A stretch of DNA of 64,000 nt from Phytoamicus setariae (GCF_016722925.1 NZ_JAEQNC010000010.1:124001-188000), one strand, 5' to 3'. Positions 34,345 through 46,041 are shown, counted from the stretch's first letter. The notes: generated by a model not told the origin, from the sequence alone. A program made the numbers and translations.

Positions 34345-35763
34345 ATGTCCGACTCGATCCACATATCAGCGCTTCGCGGCCTCATCGGCGACCATGCGGT
34401 ATTGACAGAGCCGGCCGATATGGCCCCATACGAGACTGGCGCGCGCTACGACAAGGGGCTCGCAGCATTCGTTGCTCGCCCGGGGTCGACGGAGCACCTA
34501 TCGGCTGCCGTCGCATACTGCGTGCAACACGGCATCTGTCTCGTTCCCCAGTCCGGCAATACGGGCCTCGTGTCAGGTTCGACACCTGATGCCACGGGTG
34601 CACAGGGTGTTCTCAGCCTCGACCGACTGACGTCGATCTTCGAATTGGATCGCGCGAACCGGTCCGTGCGGGTGGCTGCGGGAATGCGGCTTTCCGACCT
34701 GAACGCCCGGCTGGAGGATGCTGGACTATGCTTTCCTATCGACCTCGGCGCGGACCCCCGTGTAGGTGGGATGGTTGCCACCAACACGGGTGGCTCTCGC
34801 TTCCTCCGCTACGGCGATGTCAGGCGCAACACCCTCGGACTCAAGGTTGTGCTTGCTGATGCGACCGGGACCGTACTCGATCTGACTTCCGATCTGAGGA
34901 AGAACAATACCGGCGTCGATCTGAAGCAGCTGTTCATCGGTACGTCCGGTTCCTATGGCGTGATAACGGAGTGCGTGCTGAACCTCGAACCGGTGCCGCA
35001 ACAGACGGCCACTGCGCTTCTGGTCCCGGCTTCGCCGGAAAGCGTCTCGGATTTGTTGAACGCCATGGAAGCCGCGGTCGGAAGCTATCTATCGGCCTTC
35101 GAAGGGATGTCCGGCAACGCTGTCCGCGCAGCGCTCGATCACGTGCCGTCGCTCCGAAATCCCTTCCAGGGCGGTATCGTGCCTGACTTCGTGATCCTCG
35201 CGGAAATTTCGCGTTCAAACACCCCGCGCAAGGGCGAGCAAAGTCTCGACGAAGTTTTGGAAACTGTCTTGGAGGAAATATGGGAAGGCGAAGATCAGTT
35301 GCTCGCAGACGCGTTCGTCGGCCCGCCAGGTGAAATCTGGGCGATGCGTCACGCGCTTTCCGAAGGTGTGAAGCATAGGGGCCGGCTGGTGGCATTCGAC
35401 CTTTCGTTCCGTCGTGGCGACGTCATGCGATTTTTAGACCGCATGAAGACAGAGCTGCCAGTCAAATTCCCGGATGTCACGATCTGCGATTTTGGCCATA
35501 TCGGCGACGGCGGTGTCCATTTCAATCTCGTGGTTGCCAGGGACGATGCCCGTATGTCCGACGGGGCCTTCGAAAACAGTCTGCGGGCCTGGGTCTTCGA
35601 CATCGCCGTCCAGCAGTTCGGTGGCAGCTTCAGCGCCGAGCACGCGATCGGACGGAAGAACCAAGCTTTCTATGATCGATACACGCCGCGCGAAATCCGC
35701 AAGCTGTCCGCGAGTCTGAGGAAAGTCACATCGCCGGGCGCGCTCGGATCAATGAAATTTTGA
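34345..35763 (+). CDS. FAD-linked D-2-hydroxyglutarate dehydrogenase
   Basis: The 472-residue flavoprotein has an FAD_binding_4 (PCMH) domain with VPQSGNTGLVSGSTPDATG near residue 72 and GGMVATNTGGSRFLRYGDVR near 140, and an FAD-oxidase C-terminal domain with FGHIGDGGVHFNLVVARDDA near 380 and SAEHAIGRKNQAFYDRY near 430. This is the D-2-hydroxyglutarate/D-lactate dehydrogenase class. Six bases after hglS, it should oxidise that enzyme's product to 2-oxoglutarate. That pairing makes the substrate assignment stronger than sequence alone would. Confidence 0.83.
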   Translation: MSDSIHISALRGLIGDHAVLTEPADMAPYETGARYDKGLAAFVARPGSTEHLSAAVAYCVQHGICLVPQSGNTGLVSGSTPDATGAQGVLSLDRLTSIFELDRANRSVRVAAGMRLSDLNARLEDAGLCFPIDLGADPRVGGMVATNTGGSRFLRYGDVRRNTLGLKVVLADATGTVLDLTSDLRKNNTGVDLKQLFIGTSGSYGVITECVLNLEPVPQQTATALLVPASPESVSDLLNAMEAAVGSYLSAFEGMSGNAVRAALDHVPSLRNPFQGGIVPDFVILAEISRSNTPRKGEQSLDEVLETVLEEIWEGEDQLLADAFVGPPGEIWAMRHALSEGVKHRGRLVAFDLSFRRGDVMRFLDRMKTELPVKFPDVTICDFGHIGDGGVHFNLVVARDDARMSDGAFENSLRAWVFDIAVQQFGGSFSAEHAIGRKNQAFYDRYTPREIRKLSASLRKVTSPGALGSMKF

Positions 35764-35813
35764 GAGTTGAGCCGCGGTCGCCGTGGTGAAGAAGAGAAAA
35801 CAGGGAAACAACT

Positions 35814-38578
<2,765 letters not shown>

Positions 38579-38603
38579 AGGATGGCGCCTTCGTCGCCAT
38601 CCT
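38579..38603 (+). terminator. Hairpin directly after the aminotransferase gene
   Basis: AGGATGGCG (38579-38587) pairs perfectly with CGCCATCCT (38595-38603), starting at the base after the TAG. No T tract follows, so it is a weak or Rho-assisted terminator. Between here and 38850 I see no gene. Confidence 0.5.
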
Positions 38604-38849
38604 GAACACGAGCCGCTTTTCCGTGGAGGCAGAGACAGCCTTCATACCCTTGGCCTGTTTATCTGCCGCTCATCTTTCGAGGCTACGATGGTTACGCGGG
38701 CATGTAGGAACTTTGGAATGATCCAGACTCTGATATTCCGGACCTCAGAACTGCTGTCTACGTGCTCGCGATCAGGGAAGTAGCTCAAACATGCCGCATA
38801 CTTGGTCTCTGAACCAGGCCGCCTGTAAGGCAAAACGAAAGCAATTTCC

Positions 38850-40118
38850 ATGACCACACAGACCTCATCCATTCTTTGGCGCGCTAGCACGCGGGAGACC
38901 AACGATTCCAAGCCTATCGATGAAGACAAGTCGGTTGATCTCGTTGTGGTTGGGGGAGGTTTCACAGGCTTGTCGGCAGCCTTGGAAGCGGCTACCAGGG
39001 GCGCTTCGGTATGTGTTCTCGAAGGTGAAATAATCGGGCATGGGGGCTCCGGCCGCAATGTCGGCCTTGTGAACGCCGGCCTCTGGTTGCCACCGGACAC
39101 TGTTGTCGGCCAAATGGGGGAAGCCGCTGGAAGGCGCCTGATTGACATTCTCGCCGACGCCCCTAGACGGGTCTTCGAGATCATCGACCGCGAAGCGATT
39201 GATTGCGAGGCCACCCGGCAGGGAACGCTGCACCTGGCGCATTCGAAATCAGGATTTCGCGACCTGCAGGAACGGTATCGACAGGGCAACAAGTTCGGCG
39301 CACCGCTTGAACTGCTGGACGCTGACGGGACGGCGCGACGGACGGGGACAGTTGCCTATCACGGCTCCCTTTTCGACCCGCGGGCTGGCACCATCCAACC
39401 ATTCTCATATTGCCGCGGGTTGGCCCGGGCCGCTCAGGAGCGGGGCGCCAGCGTCCATCACAAATCTCCAGTAACGTCGATCACCAGAAACGCCGACCGT
39501 TGGATCGTTCAGGCGAAAGAACGCACGGTAACGGCGAAAGCTCTCGTGCTGGCGACCAACGCCTATCAGGCGGGCATCGAAAGTCCGTTTACGCCCCAGT
39601 ACACCCCCGTCAGTTATTGCCAGTTCGCTACCGTCCCGATGCCGGAAGTCGCCAGACATGAAATCCTGACTGGGGGAGAAGGATGCTGGGACACCGCACT
39701 CGTCATGTCATCGTTCCGGATCGATAAGGCCGGAAGGATGATCCTCGGCGGGATCGGAAATACGGAGGGGCCAGGCGCTGCGGTCCACCGCTCCTGGGCG
39801 AGACGGAAGTTACGTGCAATCTTTCCGTCGATTGGCGACTTGCCCTTCGAACATATGTGGCGCGGTAGGATCGCGATGACCGATGACCATGTTCCGAAAA
39901 TCGTCGCCTTTGGCCCAGACGCATATGCATGTTTCGGGTATTCCGGTCGAGGGATCGGTCCGGGGACGGTGTTCGGAGCGCAGGCTGCGATCGCCCTCCT
40001 CGAGGGTACGCCCGATGCACTGCCCATTGCGCCCATCGAGCGGTATTCCGAGCGGTTCAGTAGGGCTAAGACTGCGTATTACGAAACTGGTGCAACGGTC
40101 ATTCATCTGACGGCCTGA
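38850..40118 (+). CDS. amaA: FAD-dependent oxidoreductase, probable L-pipecolate oxidase
   Basis: The 422-residue protein is a DAO-family flavoenzyme: VDLVVVGGGFTGLSAALEAA near residue 29, the flavin-proximal GHGGSGRNVGLVNAGLWLP near 63, and the C-terminal YACFGYSGRGIGPGTVFGAQ. It resembles the gamma-glutamylputrescine/pipecolate oxidase group (amaA, ordL-like). Next to an AmaB-type dehydrogenase, oxidation of L-pipecolate to delta1-piperideine-6-carboxylate is the most economical assignment; another cyclic amino acid is possible. It has its own 270-base leader, so it may be a separate transcript. Confidence 0.68.
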   Translation: MTTQTSSILWRASTRETNDSKPIDEDKSVDLVVVGGGFTGLSAALEAATRGASVCVLEGEIIGHGGSGRNVGLVNAGLWLPPDTVVGQMGEAAGRRLIDILADAPRRVFEIIDREAIDCEATRQGTLHLAHSKSGFRDLQERYRQGNKFGAPLELLDADGTARRTGTVAYHGSLFDPRAGTIQPFSYCRGLARAAQERGASVHHKSPVTSITRNADRWIVQAKERTVTAKALVLATNAYQAGIESPFTPQYTPVSYCQFATVPMPEVARHEILTGGEGCWDTALVMSSFRIDKAGRMILGGIGNTEGPGAAVHRSWARRKLRAIFPSIGDLPFEHMWRGRIAMTDDHVPKIVAFGPDAYACFGYSGRGIGPGTVFGAQAAIALLEGTPDALPIAPIERYSERFSRAKTAYYETGATVIHLTA

Positions 40119-40146
40119 GCGGCCAAATCACCGAAAGGAATATTCG

Positions 40147-40299
40147 ATGTTGTTCTCGAGAAAAACCTTCGAAGACGTTGAGCGCGCACTCAATTCGAAT
40201 AAGGTCAGAGTTGATCGATCTTTCTCGCTAATAGACAAATTCTCTCTTGTTGGACTTGCAGGTTTGATTGCATTTGCCCTGGCTAGACATTTGCCTTGA
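40147..40299 (+). CDS. Small membrane protein, 50 residues
   Basis: A short gene with a convincing ribosome binding site (GAAAGGAA seven bases before the ATG) encodes MLFSRKTFEDVERALNSNKV, a basic linker, then one hydrophobic helix (FSLVGLAGLIAFALARHLP). It lies 28 bases after the FAD oxidase gene and may be its partner or an independent small protein. I do not recognise it; third-position GC is lower than in neighbours, so confidence is limited. Confidence 0.45.
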   Translation: MLFSRKTFEDVERALNSNKVRVDRSFSLIDKFSLVGLAGLIAFALARHLP

Positions 40300-40518
40300 T
40301 GGGTTTTCAGCGCGTTTGACTTTAATGCAAATAAGCAGCGAGCCCCTAGCATGGATGGCGCCTATCTGAGGCTTCCGGCCGGAGGCCCGACTGGACCACA
40401 TTGCCGCCGACGTCCGTTCGAAATCCTGGATCCCAATATCCATCGGCCGCGAACTATTTTGCATCCGCCAAATAATTCCACAACCTTTCGGTTCCTGAGC
40501 GATGTCGGGAAAATGCAC

Positions 40519-40534
40519 TTTACAAATCCGTAAG
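40519..40534 (+). promoter_or_regulatory. Predicted response-regulator site before the phosphatase operon
   Basis: The sequence TTTACAAATCCGTAAG is an inverted repeat TTAC-N6-GTAA and shares 14 of 16 bases with CTTACAAATTCGTAAG at 44665-44680 before the secreted-protein/ABC operon. It lies 36 bases before the phosphatase ATG. The OmpR-type regulator at 43224-43901 is the obvious candidate to bind it. Confidence 0.5.
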
Positions 40535-40569
40535 TTGACCCCGTCGGCCATCGGCCCCATATCCGGACT

Positions 40570-41166
40570 ATGCCCCAGATATCTAAACTTCGGCGCATTC
40601 TGATCACCACCGCTCTGGTTGCCATTGCGCCTATTCTCGCGGGCGGATCGTACTTGGGCGTCGAACAACTGCGTGCAAACTTCCACGAAGTCGATCCCGG
40701 CTACTTGTACCGCTCCGGCCAGCTTACACCTGCGCAACTCCGGGACTATGCAAACCGCTTCGGCATTCGCTCCATCGTGAACCTTCGGGGACGGTCGGAG
40801 AAAGCCGACTGGTACAAAGGCGAGGTCGCCGAGGCGAAGGCTCTGGGCATAACGCACGTCGACTTCAAGATGTCTGCGACGAAGGAGTTGCCTCTGAACA
40901 AGGCTGACGAACTCGAGAAAATCCTTAGAGAAGTTCCCAAGCCCGTTCTCATTCATTGCCAGGCAGGCGCTGATCGCAGCGGTCTCGCCTCCGCGATCTT
41001 CATGCAGCGCATCCGCGGGGCGGGCATAGAGAAGGCCGAGGGGCAGATTTCCCTGTACTACGGCCATTTCAGCATCCCGGTCGTCTCGCAGGCTTATCCT
41101 ATGGATGAGACATGGGAGAAACTCGAGGACATTTACAGTGCCCGCGAGCGCGAGGCTCGACTGTGA
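40570..41166 (+). CDS. Membrane-anchored or exported tyrosine/dual-specificity phosphatase
   Basis: The 198-residue protein has an N-terminal hydrophobic segment (ILITTALVAIAPILAGGSYL) that anchors or exports it, then a phosphatase fold with PGYLYRSGQLTPAQLRDYAN near residue 44, GIRSIVNLRGR near 66 and the catalytic P-loop HCQAGADRSG near 135 (Cys, Arg and Ser of C-x5-R-S). It belongs to the DSP/Tyr phosphatase3-like group. Coupled by GTGA overlap to a PAP2 phosphatase, it probably acts on a phosphorylated envelope lipid or polymer and not on proteins. Confidence 0.83.
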   Translation: MPQISKLRRILITTALVAIAPILAGGSYLGVEQLRANFHEVDPGYLYRSGQLTPAQLRDYANRFGIRSIVNLRGRSEKADWYKGEVAEAKALGITHVDFKMSATKELPLNKADELEKILREVPKPVLIHCQAGADRSGLASAIFMQRIRGAGIEKAEGQISLYYGHFSIPVVSQAYPMDETWEKLEDIYSAREREARL

Positions 41167-41882
41167 CGCCGCGAAAGATTTGGGCGGCCACGCAAGAGAA
41201 AATCACGTTGCTGGAACCTATGGTCGTTGTCGCTTTCCTTGCCGTTTCGGTGAGCGGATTTGTCTTCCTGCGCTTAGCTAGCGAAATTTCGGAACGCGAG
41301 ACGAGGGCGTTCGACACTGCGATCCTCCGAGCGTTGCGAGAACCGCAAGACCTGGCCGTCCCCATTGGGCCTGCGTGGCTTATGAAGGCGTTTACCGACT
41401 TGACCAGTCTTGGAGGCGTGACCGTCCTATCGATCATTACCACGCTTTCGGTGATATTCTTGTTTCTTGTTAGACGAAGGATCACTGCGATCTTCCTTAT
41501 GCTTTCAGTGCTCGGCGGCTGGGTGCTCAGCAACGGCTTGAAACTGGGATTTTCCCGACCGCGTCCCGAGATCGTGCCGCACCTTGTGGAAGTACACGAC
41601 CTCAGTTTCCCAAGTGGTCATGCAATGCTCTCTGCAGTGGCCTATCTCACCCTGGGATTGTTGTTGGCTCAGACCCAGAAGTCCCGTGTCCTGCGCTGCT
41701 ACTTCGTGGGCATCGCAATCTTCCTGACGGTCCTTGTCGGTGTCAGTCGCGTCTATCTCGGCGTCCATTTTCCTACCGACGTTTTAGGCGGATGGTGTGC
41801 TGGTGCAGCCTGGGCGTGTTTGTGCTGGTTGATAGCACGGCGATTGATCCCGGAGGTAGAGCGCGCAGCTTCTCAAGGTTAG
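41163..41882 (+). CDS. PAP2 family membrane phosphatase
   Basis: The 239-residue protein starts at a GTG overlapping the previous stop. It has about six helices and the three PAP2 signature blocks: KLGFSRPRPE (K-x6-RP) near residue 130, PSGHAMLSA near 150 and SRVYLGVHFPTDVLGG near 196, placing the active site on the outer face of the membrane. Substrates in this family include undecaprenyl diphosphate, phosphatidylglycerol phosphate and lipid A phosphates. Its stop overlaps that of the sensor kinase by four bases, convergent. Confidence 0.88.
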   Translation: MTPRKIWAATQEKITLLEPMVVVAFLAVSVSGFVFLRLASEISERETRAFDTAILRALREPQDLAVPIGPAWLMKAFTDLTSLGGVTVLSIITTLSVIFLFLVRRRITAIFLMLSVLGGWVLSNGLKLGFSRPRPEIVPHLVEVHDLSFPSGHAMLSAVAYLTLGLLLAQTQKSRVLRCYFVGIAIFLTVLVGVSRVYLGVHFPTDVLGGWCAGAAWACLCWLIARRLIPEVERAASQG

Positions 41883-43237
41883 CTGAGTGGCAGGGTTACT
41901 TCGACTTTCAGACCAGGTCGGTTGTCCGCAAGCTCTACTTGACCGTCGTGCAGATCGACGATCGCGTGCACCAGGCTCAAACCAAGACCGCTCCCGGCGG
42001 TCGTGCGGCTCTTGTCGAGGCGGTACAATCTTCGGAACACTTTGTGCCGCTCATCCTCTGGAATTCCGGGACCATCGTCGGCAATCGATGCTACAGCCTG
42101 TGGGCCTTGCTTCTCGATGGCGAGAGTAATCACCGTGCCCTTTGGGCAGTGGCGTATCGCGTTCTCAACAAGATTGACGAACATCTGGGTGAGCAGCTCC
42201 CGGTCGCCGTCTATCGAAGAAGAGTTGCCTCTATCAATCCGGTCGGCGAGCGTCATCCCGGCATCCTCGGCGACGCCTGCGTAGATTTCACTGACATCGG
42301 CCAGGATTTGTGTCAGGTCCAAGGTCTGAAACCGTGTCTTGCGAGCTCCGGCTTCTATCTGGGATATCCTGAGCAGGGCCTCGAAGGTGGCGTTGATTTG
42401 GTCCACTTCATCCCGGGCGTTTTGCAGGCTCTGGGCCACGTCTTGTCCGTTTTCACTTTCCTCCACAGCGTCCTCGATGTGCATCTTCAAGCGATTCAAC
42501 GGTGTCTTGAGTTCATGGGCCATATCCGAGCTCACTTGGCGCATCGTCTCGACGAGCGTCGACAATCGTTCAAGCGCCTCGTTGATCTGGAGTGAAACGA
42601 CATCGATATCGTCGTAGCTGCCGTGTATCGGCACGCGCGTGTCGAGACGCCCGTGTGAAACGGAGGTCATCGCGCTCGCAATCCCGTCGAGCCGACGCTG
42701 GGCCTTTGCCGCGACGTATACGCCGCCCGCCACTGCGAGCAGTGCTACGAGCAATGTGGCCCAGATGAAGCTGCGGAAAGCGATGTCCTCCAGGCGGTCC
42801 GTTTCGTTGAAACTTTCGGCGATGATCAAACGGTACTCGCCCGCCGGTCCGGCGATCACCCTGTAGTCGCCGCTGAAGTTAAAGCCTAGAGTTCGCGCGC
42901 GGGCGGTCGACAATCCGTCCGGCACCGAATTGGGAAGGGCGTTCCCGGCGATCATTGTCCCCGCGGAATCGAAGAGCGCGAATACTCGTTCGCGCGGCTT
43001 GTTCAAGCGCGCATAGGTGCCGACGGTTGCGGTCAGGTCCTCCAGGTCATTCGTGTCGTAGGAGGAGGCGATCACCGTGTGGAGTTCGCGCATCGAGCGG
43101 TCGAGATTGTCAAGCAATTCTTTCTTGAACAGCTGGTATGTGATGACTCCCGCCAGAAGAAAGGCTGCGACGAAAATGCAGGCGAACGTCACCGCGAGGC
43201 GAAACGGCGTGGATCGCCAAACGCTACTGAGGGACAT
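41879..43237 (-). CDS. Sensor histidine kinase
   Basis: The 452-residue protein has two transmembrane helices flanking a ~140-residue periplasmic sensor, a HAMP linker near residue 180-230, the phospho-acceptor histidine in SSDMAHELKTPLNRLK near 245, and the ATPase boxes NLVENAIRHC, DDGPGIP and GSGLGLSLV. The sensor domain is not of a type I can name. It overlaps the response regulator gene by 14 bases, so the two are translated together. The neighbouring envelope phosphatases and exporter suggest a signal at the cell envelope, such as a cationic compound or membrane damage. Confidence 0.9.
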   Translation of the reverse strand: MSLSSVWRSTPFRLAVTFACIFVAAFLLAGVITYQLFKKELLDNLDRSMRELHTVIASSYDTNDLEDLTATVGTYARLNKPRERVFALFDSAGTMIAGNALPNSVPDGLSTARARTLGFNFSGDYRVIAGPAGEYRLIIAESFNETDRLEDIAFRSFIWATLLVALLAVAGGVYVAAKAQRRLDGIASAMTSVSHGRLDTRVPIHGSYDDIDVVSLQINEALERLSTLVETMRQVSSDMAHELKTPLNRLKMHIEDAVEESENGQDVAQSLQNARDEVDQINATFEALLRISQIEAGARKTRFQTLDLTQILADVSEIYAGVAEDAGMTLADRIDRGNSSSIDGDRELLTQMFVNLVENAIRHCPKGTVITLAIEKQGPQAVASIADDGPGIPEDERHKVFRRLYRLDKSRTTAGSGLGLSLVHAIVDLHDGQVELADNRPGLKVEVTLPLS

Positions 43238-43901
43238 GCAGGGTATATCCTGTGTTCTTTATCGTGTGCAGCAATGGAACGCCGAACGGCTTGTCGATTT
43301 TCGTACGCAGGCGGCTGATGTGGGTCTCCACGACGCTGGTCTTGGGATCGAAATGGAAGTCCCAAACAAGCTCAAGGAGCATGGCGCGGGTCATGATGCG
43401 GCCCTCCGCCCTCATGAGCACTTCGAGCAACGTGAATTCGCGAGGTTGGAGTTCGATCACCTGTCCGGCCCGGGTCGCTTTCCGTTTTACAAGGTCGAGT
43501 TCTAGGTCGCAGACTTTTAGGACGGTTTTTTGATCAGACGCGGGTAGCCGGCGGGCGAGGGCGTTGACCCGCGCTATCAATTCCGCGAACGCAAACGGCT
43601 TGACGAGGTAGTCATCCCCACCCGCATCGAGGCCCTCCACGCGGTCGTCGATTCCACCGATAGAGGTAAGGAATATCGCCGGCGCGTCGATGTTGGCGGC
43701 CCGGATCGCGGTCACGAACGAAAGGCCGTCGAGGCCGGGGACCATCCTGTCGACGATGAAGACGTCGTAGCTTTCCGAGTTCGCTTTTCGGAGAGCTTCC
43801 TGGCCGTTGTCGCTTACATCGCAAGCATGCCCAGCCTGAGCAAAGCCCTTGGTAACATGTTCCGCGATTTTCCGGTCGTCTTCGATCAGAAGGATTTTCA
43901 T
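43224..43901 (-). CDS. OmpR-family response regulator
   Basis: The 225-residue protein has a receiver domain with acidic pair E7-D8-D9, phospho-accepting D51 in DVFIVDRM and K in DYLVKPF near 103, followed by a winged-helix OmpR/PhoB DNA-binding domain (LQPREFTLLEVLMRAEGRIM; VETHISRLRTKIDKPFG). It is first in the operon with its kinase downstream. Inverted repeats TTAC-N6-GTAA before the phosphatase operon and the ABC operon are plausible targets; no similar site is seen before its own gene. Confidence 0.92.
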   Translation of the reverse strand: MKILLIEDDRKIAEHVTKGFAQAGHACDVSDNGQEALRKANSESYDVFIVDRMVPGLDGLSFVTAIRAANIDAPAIFLTSIGGIDDRVEGLDAGGDDYLVKPFAFAELIARVNALARRLPASDQKTVLKVCDLELDLVKRKATRAGQVIELQPREFTLLEVLMRAEGRIMTRAMLLELVWDFHFDPKTSVVETHISRLRTKIDKPFGVPLLHTIKNTGYTLHVPQ

Positions 43902-44068
43902 TGGGCCCTTTCAAGTCGTCGGCAGAGAACCACTAGGCTATGCACCTGAGAAACTCTAACCGAGGCTGGGCAGCACCTCAACCAGTGGCATTGAGCTGAG
44001 CGAACAACCATGCAGGTTCGGGCGATGCCGGTTAATCGAAACGGCCTCCGCCTGGTTGGTCCGTAGGT

Positions 44069-44094
44069 GGCTCCCAAGCCGATGCTTGGGAGCC
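44069..44094 (-). terminator. Strong hairpin between the DUF1344 gene and the two-component genes
   Basis: GGCTCCCAAGC (44069-44079) pairs perfectly with GCTTGGGAGCC (44084-44094) over a four-base loop. It lies 17 bases beyond the DUF1344 stop on the minus strand and would separate that transcript from the response regulator gene. Confidence 0.65.
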
Positions 44095-44110
44095 CCGCAA
44101 GACAAGACAA

Positions 44111-44365
44111 CTACTTCAGTATTTTCACGGACGACGCAACGTTCTGGCCGTGCTTGGTCGAATAAGTTATCGAGACCTTGCTTCCAGGCTTGAAGTCCTC
44201 TGCTTCGCTGCCTTCCGATAGGACATAAGAGCTGCCGTCAGTTAGCCGGATAGCGTCACGTGCCTTGTCGATGCTCTTTACTACGCCGGACATGGTGGCA
44301 GCGCTTGCGTCGAATGCGGTGAGGGCGACGGCGGCCGCAGCTGCCAATACGATTGCCTTGGGCAT
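44111..44365 (-). CDS. DUF1344 family periplasmic protein
   Basis: The 84-residue protein has a signal peptide (MPKAIVLAAAAAVALTAF, cleaved after ASA) and a short beta domain: GVVKSIDKARDAIRLTDGSS near residue 30, YVLSEGSEAEDFKPGSKVSI and a basic end. This fits DUF1344, small exported proteins of rhizobia with an OB-like barrel and unknown function. The second of two ATGs is used because it is correctly spaced from AAGGAGA. It diverges from the secreted-protein/ABC operon. Confidence 0.78.
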   Translation of the reverse strand: MPKAIVLAAAAAVALTAFDASAATMSGVVKSIDKARDAIRLTDGSSYVLSEGSEAEDFKPGSKVSITYSTKHGQNVASSVKILK

Positions 44366-44778
44366 TTTCATTCTCCTTGGTTTCCCCGACAACGCGTGGG
44401 GACGCGGAATTGGTCGGTCTGAAAATCGACACCAAGGTGTTCGCCAATTTACAGATAAGACAACTTCCGGATCAAAACGTGCCGATGCAAGTACTGATGA
44501 TTTGATCGCGCGCCATCATTCCGGGGTGTACTAGCCACCTTGAGCATTTTAGAATTTTTTCCGATATCAACGCTTTAATCGCGATCTTGCATCTTCAAGT
44601 CCGGGCATTGCTCCGCGAGCGAACGCCAAAACGCTTCCATACGGATACGTAAGTTTCCTCGGGCCTTACAAATTCGTAAGTTCGAAGACAGGTTTCCGTA
44701 TAACTCGACTTCTACCTTGTCGTCGTTCGCCGCACCTCGAAGGTCGCGGTGGCTGCGAACGACGAATGGAGGCCTTTT
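44366..44778. promoter_or_regulatory. Divergent regulatory region with two related inverted-repeat sites
   Basis: CTTACAAATTCGTAAG (44665-44680) is a perfect CTTAC/GTAAG inverted repeat. A related word, TACGGATACGTAAG (44640-44653), lies 27 bases upstream, giving a tandem arrangement typical of OmpR-family binding. A TATAAC (44699-44704) 18 bases downstream could be the -10 element of the plus-strand operon, with the repeat over its -35 region. Before the DUF1344 gene, TTTACAGATAAG (about 44448-44459) is a weaker half-site. No gene is evident in the gap. Confidence 0.5.
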
Positions 44779-45378
44779 ATGGGCGTGTTTTCTGAAATCT
44801 CAATACGCGTCATCTCCGTCACGGCGTTGGTGGCCGCCGTAGCGACGCCGCCACTTGCACCATTCACCATGGCCGCAACCGCCCATGCAGAGAGCGCGGT
44901 GCCCGCCGAAAAGAATCCGCCCGGTGATATCCCCGACACCCAGGTGTTCATTGACTATACCTCGAAGCTCGGCTTCACCATGAAGGTGCCAGAAGGATGG
45001 GCTCGTTCCGACAAGCCGGACGGAGCCAGCTTCGTCGACAAGCTCGACGGCGTCGTCCTGACGGCAGCCGCCGTCGAGCAGAGGCCCGACGTCGCGACGG
45101 CGAAATCCCAATACGTCGAGAACCTCAAGGCGTCCGGGCGCGCCATCAAGGTTAGCGCGGTGAAGTCGGTGAAACTTCCATCTGGGGAGGCGATCCGGAT
45201 CGTCTACACCTCGAACTCCGAACCGAACGCGGTGACGAACAAACAGGTGCGGTTGGAGAACGAACGCTACCTTTTTTATCGCGACGGCAAGCTTGTGACG
45301 CTGGAGCTCTATGCACCAAAAGGCGCGGACAACGTCGACCAGTGGCTGCTTATGTCGCGCTCGTTTTCATGGAAATGA
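44779..45378 (+). CDS. Exported protein of unknown function, first gene of an ABC operon
   Basis: The 199-residue protein has a long N-terminal export signal ending ATAHA and then a compact domain: VFIDYTSKLGFTMKVPEGWA near residue 55, FVDKLDGVVLTAAAVEQRPD and LFYRDGKLVTLELYAPKGAD, ending with a WLLMSRSFSW. The pattern resembles PsbP/DUF1795-type domains, which bind membranes or ligands in the periplasm; the match is by eye only. GGAGGCC precedes the ATG. It ends three bases before the first ATPase gene and is likely the extracytoplasmic partner of that transporter. Confidence 0.7.
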   Translation: MGVFSEISIRVISVTALVAAVATPPLAPFTMAATAHAESAVPAEKNPPGDIPDTQVFIDYTSKLGFTMKVPEGWARSDKPDGASFVDKLDGVVLTAAAVEQRPDVATAKSQYVENLKASGRAIKVSAVKSVKLPSGEAIRIVYTSNSEPNAVTNKQVRLENERYLFYRDGKLVTLELYAPKGADNVDQWLLMSRSFSWK

Positions 45379-45381
45379 GCG

Positions 45382-46041
45382 ATGCTCCTGGAGGTGAACG
45401 AGCTCTATCGCTTCTACCATATCGAAGATGAGGAAACGGCGGCCTTGCGCGGTGTCAGCCTCGAAGTCGAGGCCGGAGAACTCGTCGCGCTCGTCGGGCC
45501 GTCAGGAAGCGGAAAGTCGACGTTGCTGAACTGTATCGCTGGCCTAGACGAGCCTGACGGAGGATTCGTCGACATCAAGGGCGAGCGTATGACGCGCAGG
45601 TCGGAGAAGGCTCGGGCGCGGCTACGGGCGCTTCATCTCGGCATGATGATGCAGTCCGGCAATCTATTTTTTCACCTGTCGGTGACAGAGAACATTCGCC
45701 TTCGCATGATGCTGGCGGACAGGCGGGATGAATCCCGCATCCGCAGTCTGTTGTCGACTGTTGGCTTGGCACACCGTGGCGACAACTATCCGACGCAGCT
45801 CTCCGGCGGAGAGACCGCGCGCGCAGGTCTGGCGGTGGCGTTGGCCGCGGAGCCGTCCGTCCTCATTGCCGACGAGCCCACCGCCGAGGTGGACAAACAT
45901 ACCGAGGCGATGCTCGTCGAACTCTTCGAAACGAGGAAAGCGGCAGGGTTTGCGAGCCTGATCGCCACACACAGCGAACAGCTCGCGCGGACAGCCGATC
46001 GCATCATCCGCCTTAGAGACGGCAGGACGGACAATGACTGA
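45382..46041 (+). CDS. ABC exporter ATPase (LolD/MacB type), first
   Basis: The 219-residue protein has Walker A GPSGSGKST near residue 39, Q-loop MMMQSGNLFF, signature LSGGETARAGLAVALA near 136 and Walker B VLIADEPTAEVD near 156, followed by the switch histidine in IATHSEQLA. It is of the MacB/LolD family that drives FtsX-type permeases. It overlaps the next ATPase gene by eight bases. Having two dissimilar ATPases for one permease suggests a heterodimeric motor. Confidence 0.88.
   Translation: MLLEVNELYRFYHIEDEETAALRGVSLEVEAGELVALVGPSGSGKSTLLNCIAGLDEPDGGFVDIKGERMTRRSEKARARLRALHLGMMMQSGNLFFHLSVTENIRLRMMLADRRDESRIRSLLSTVGLAHRGDNYPTQLSGGETARAGLAVALAAEPSVLIADEPTAEVDKHTEAMLVELFETRKAAGFASLIATHSEQLARTADRIIRLRDGRTDND

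Noticed and set aside
33391-34362. 323-codon minus-strand frame inside hglS
   Set aside because: It is antisense to a well-supported DUF1338 gene and shows no family features.
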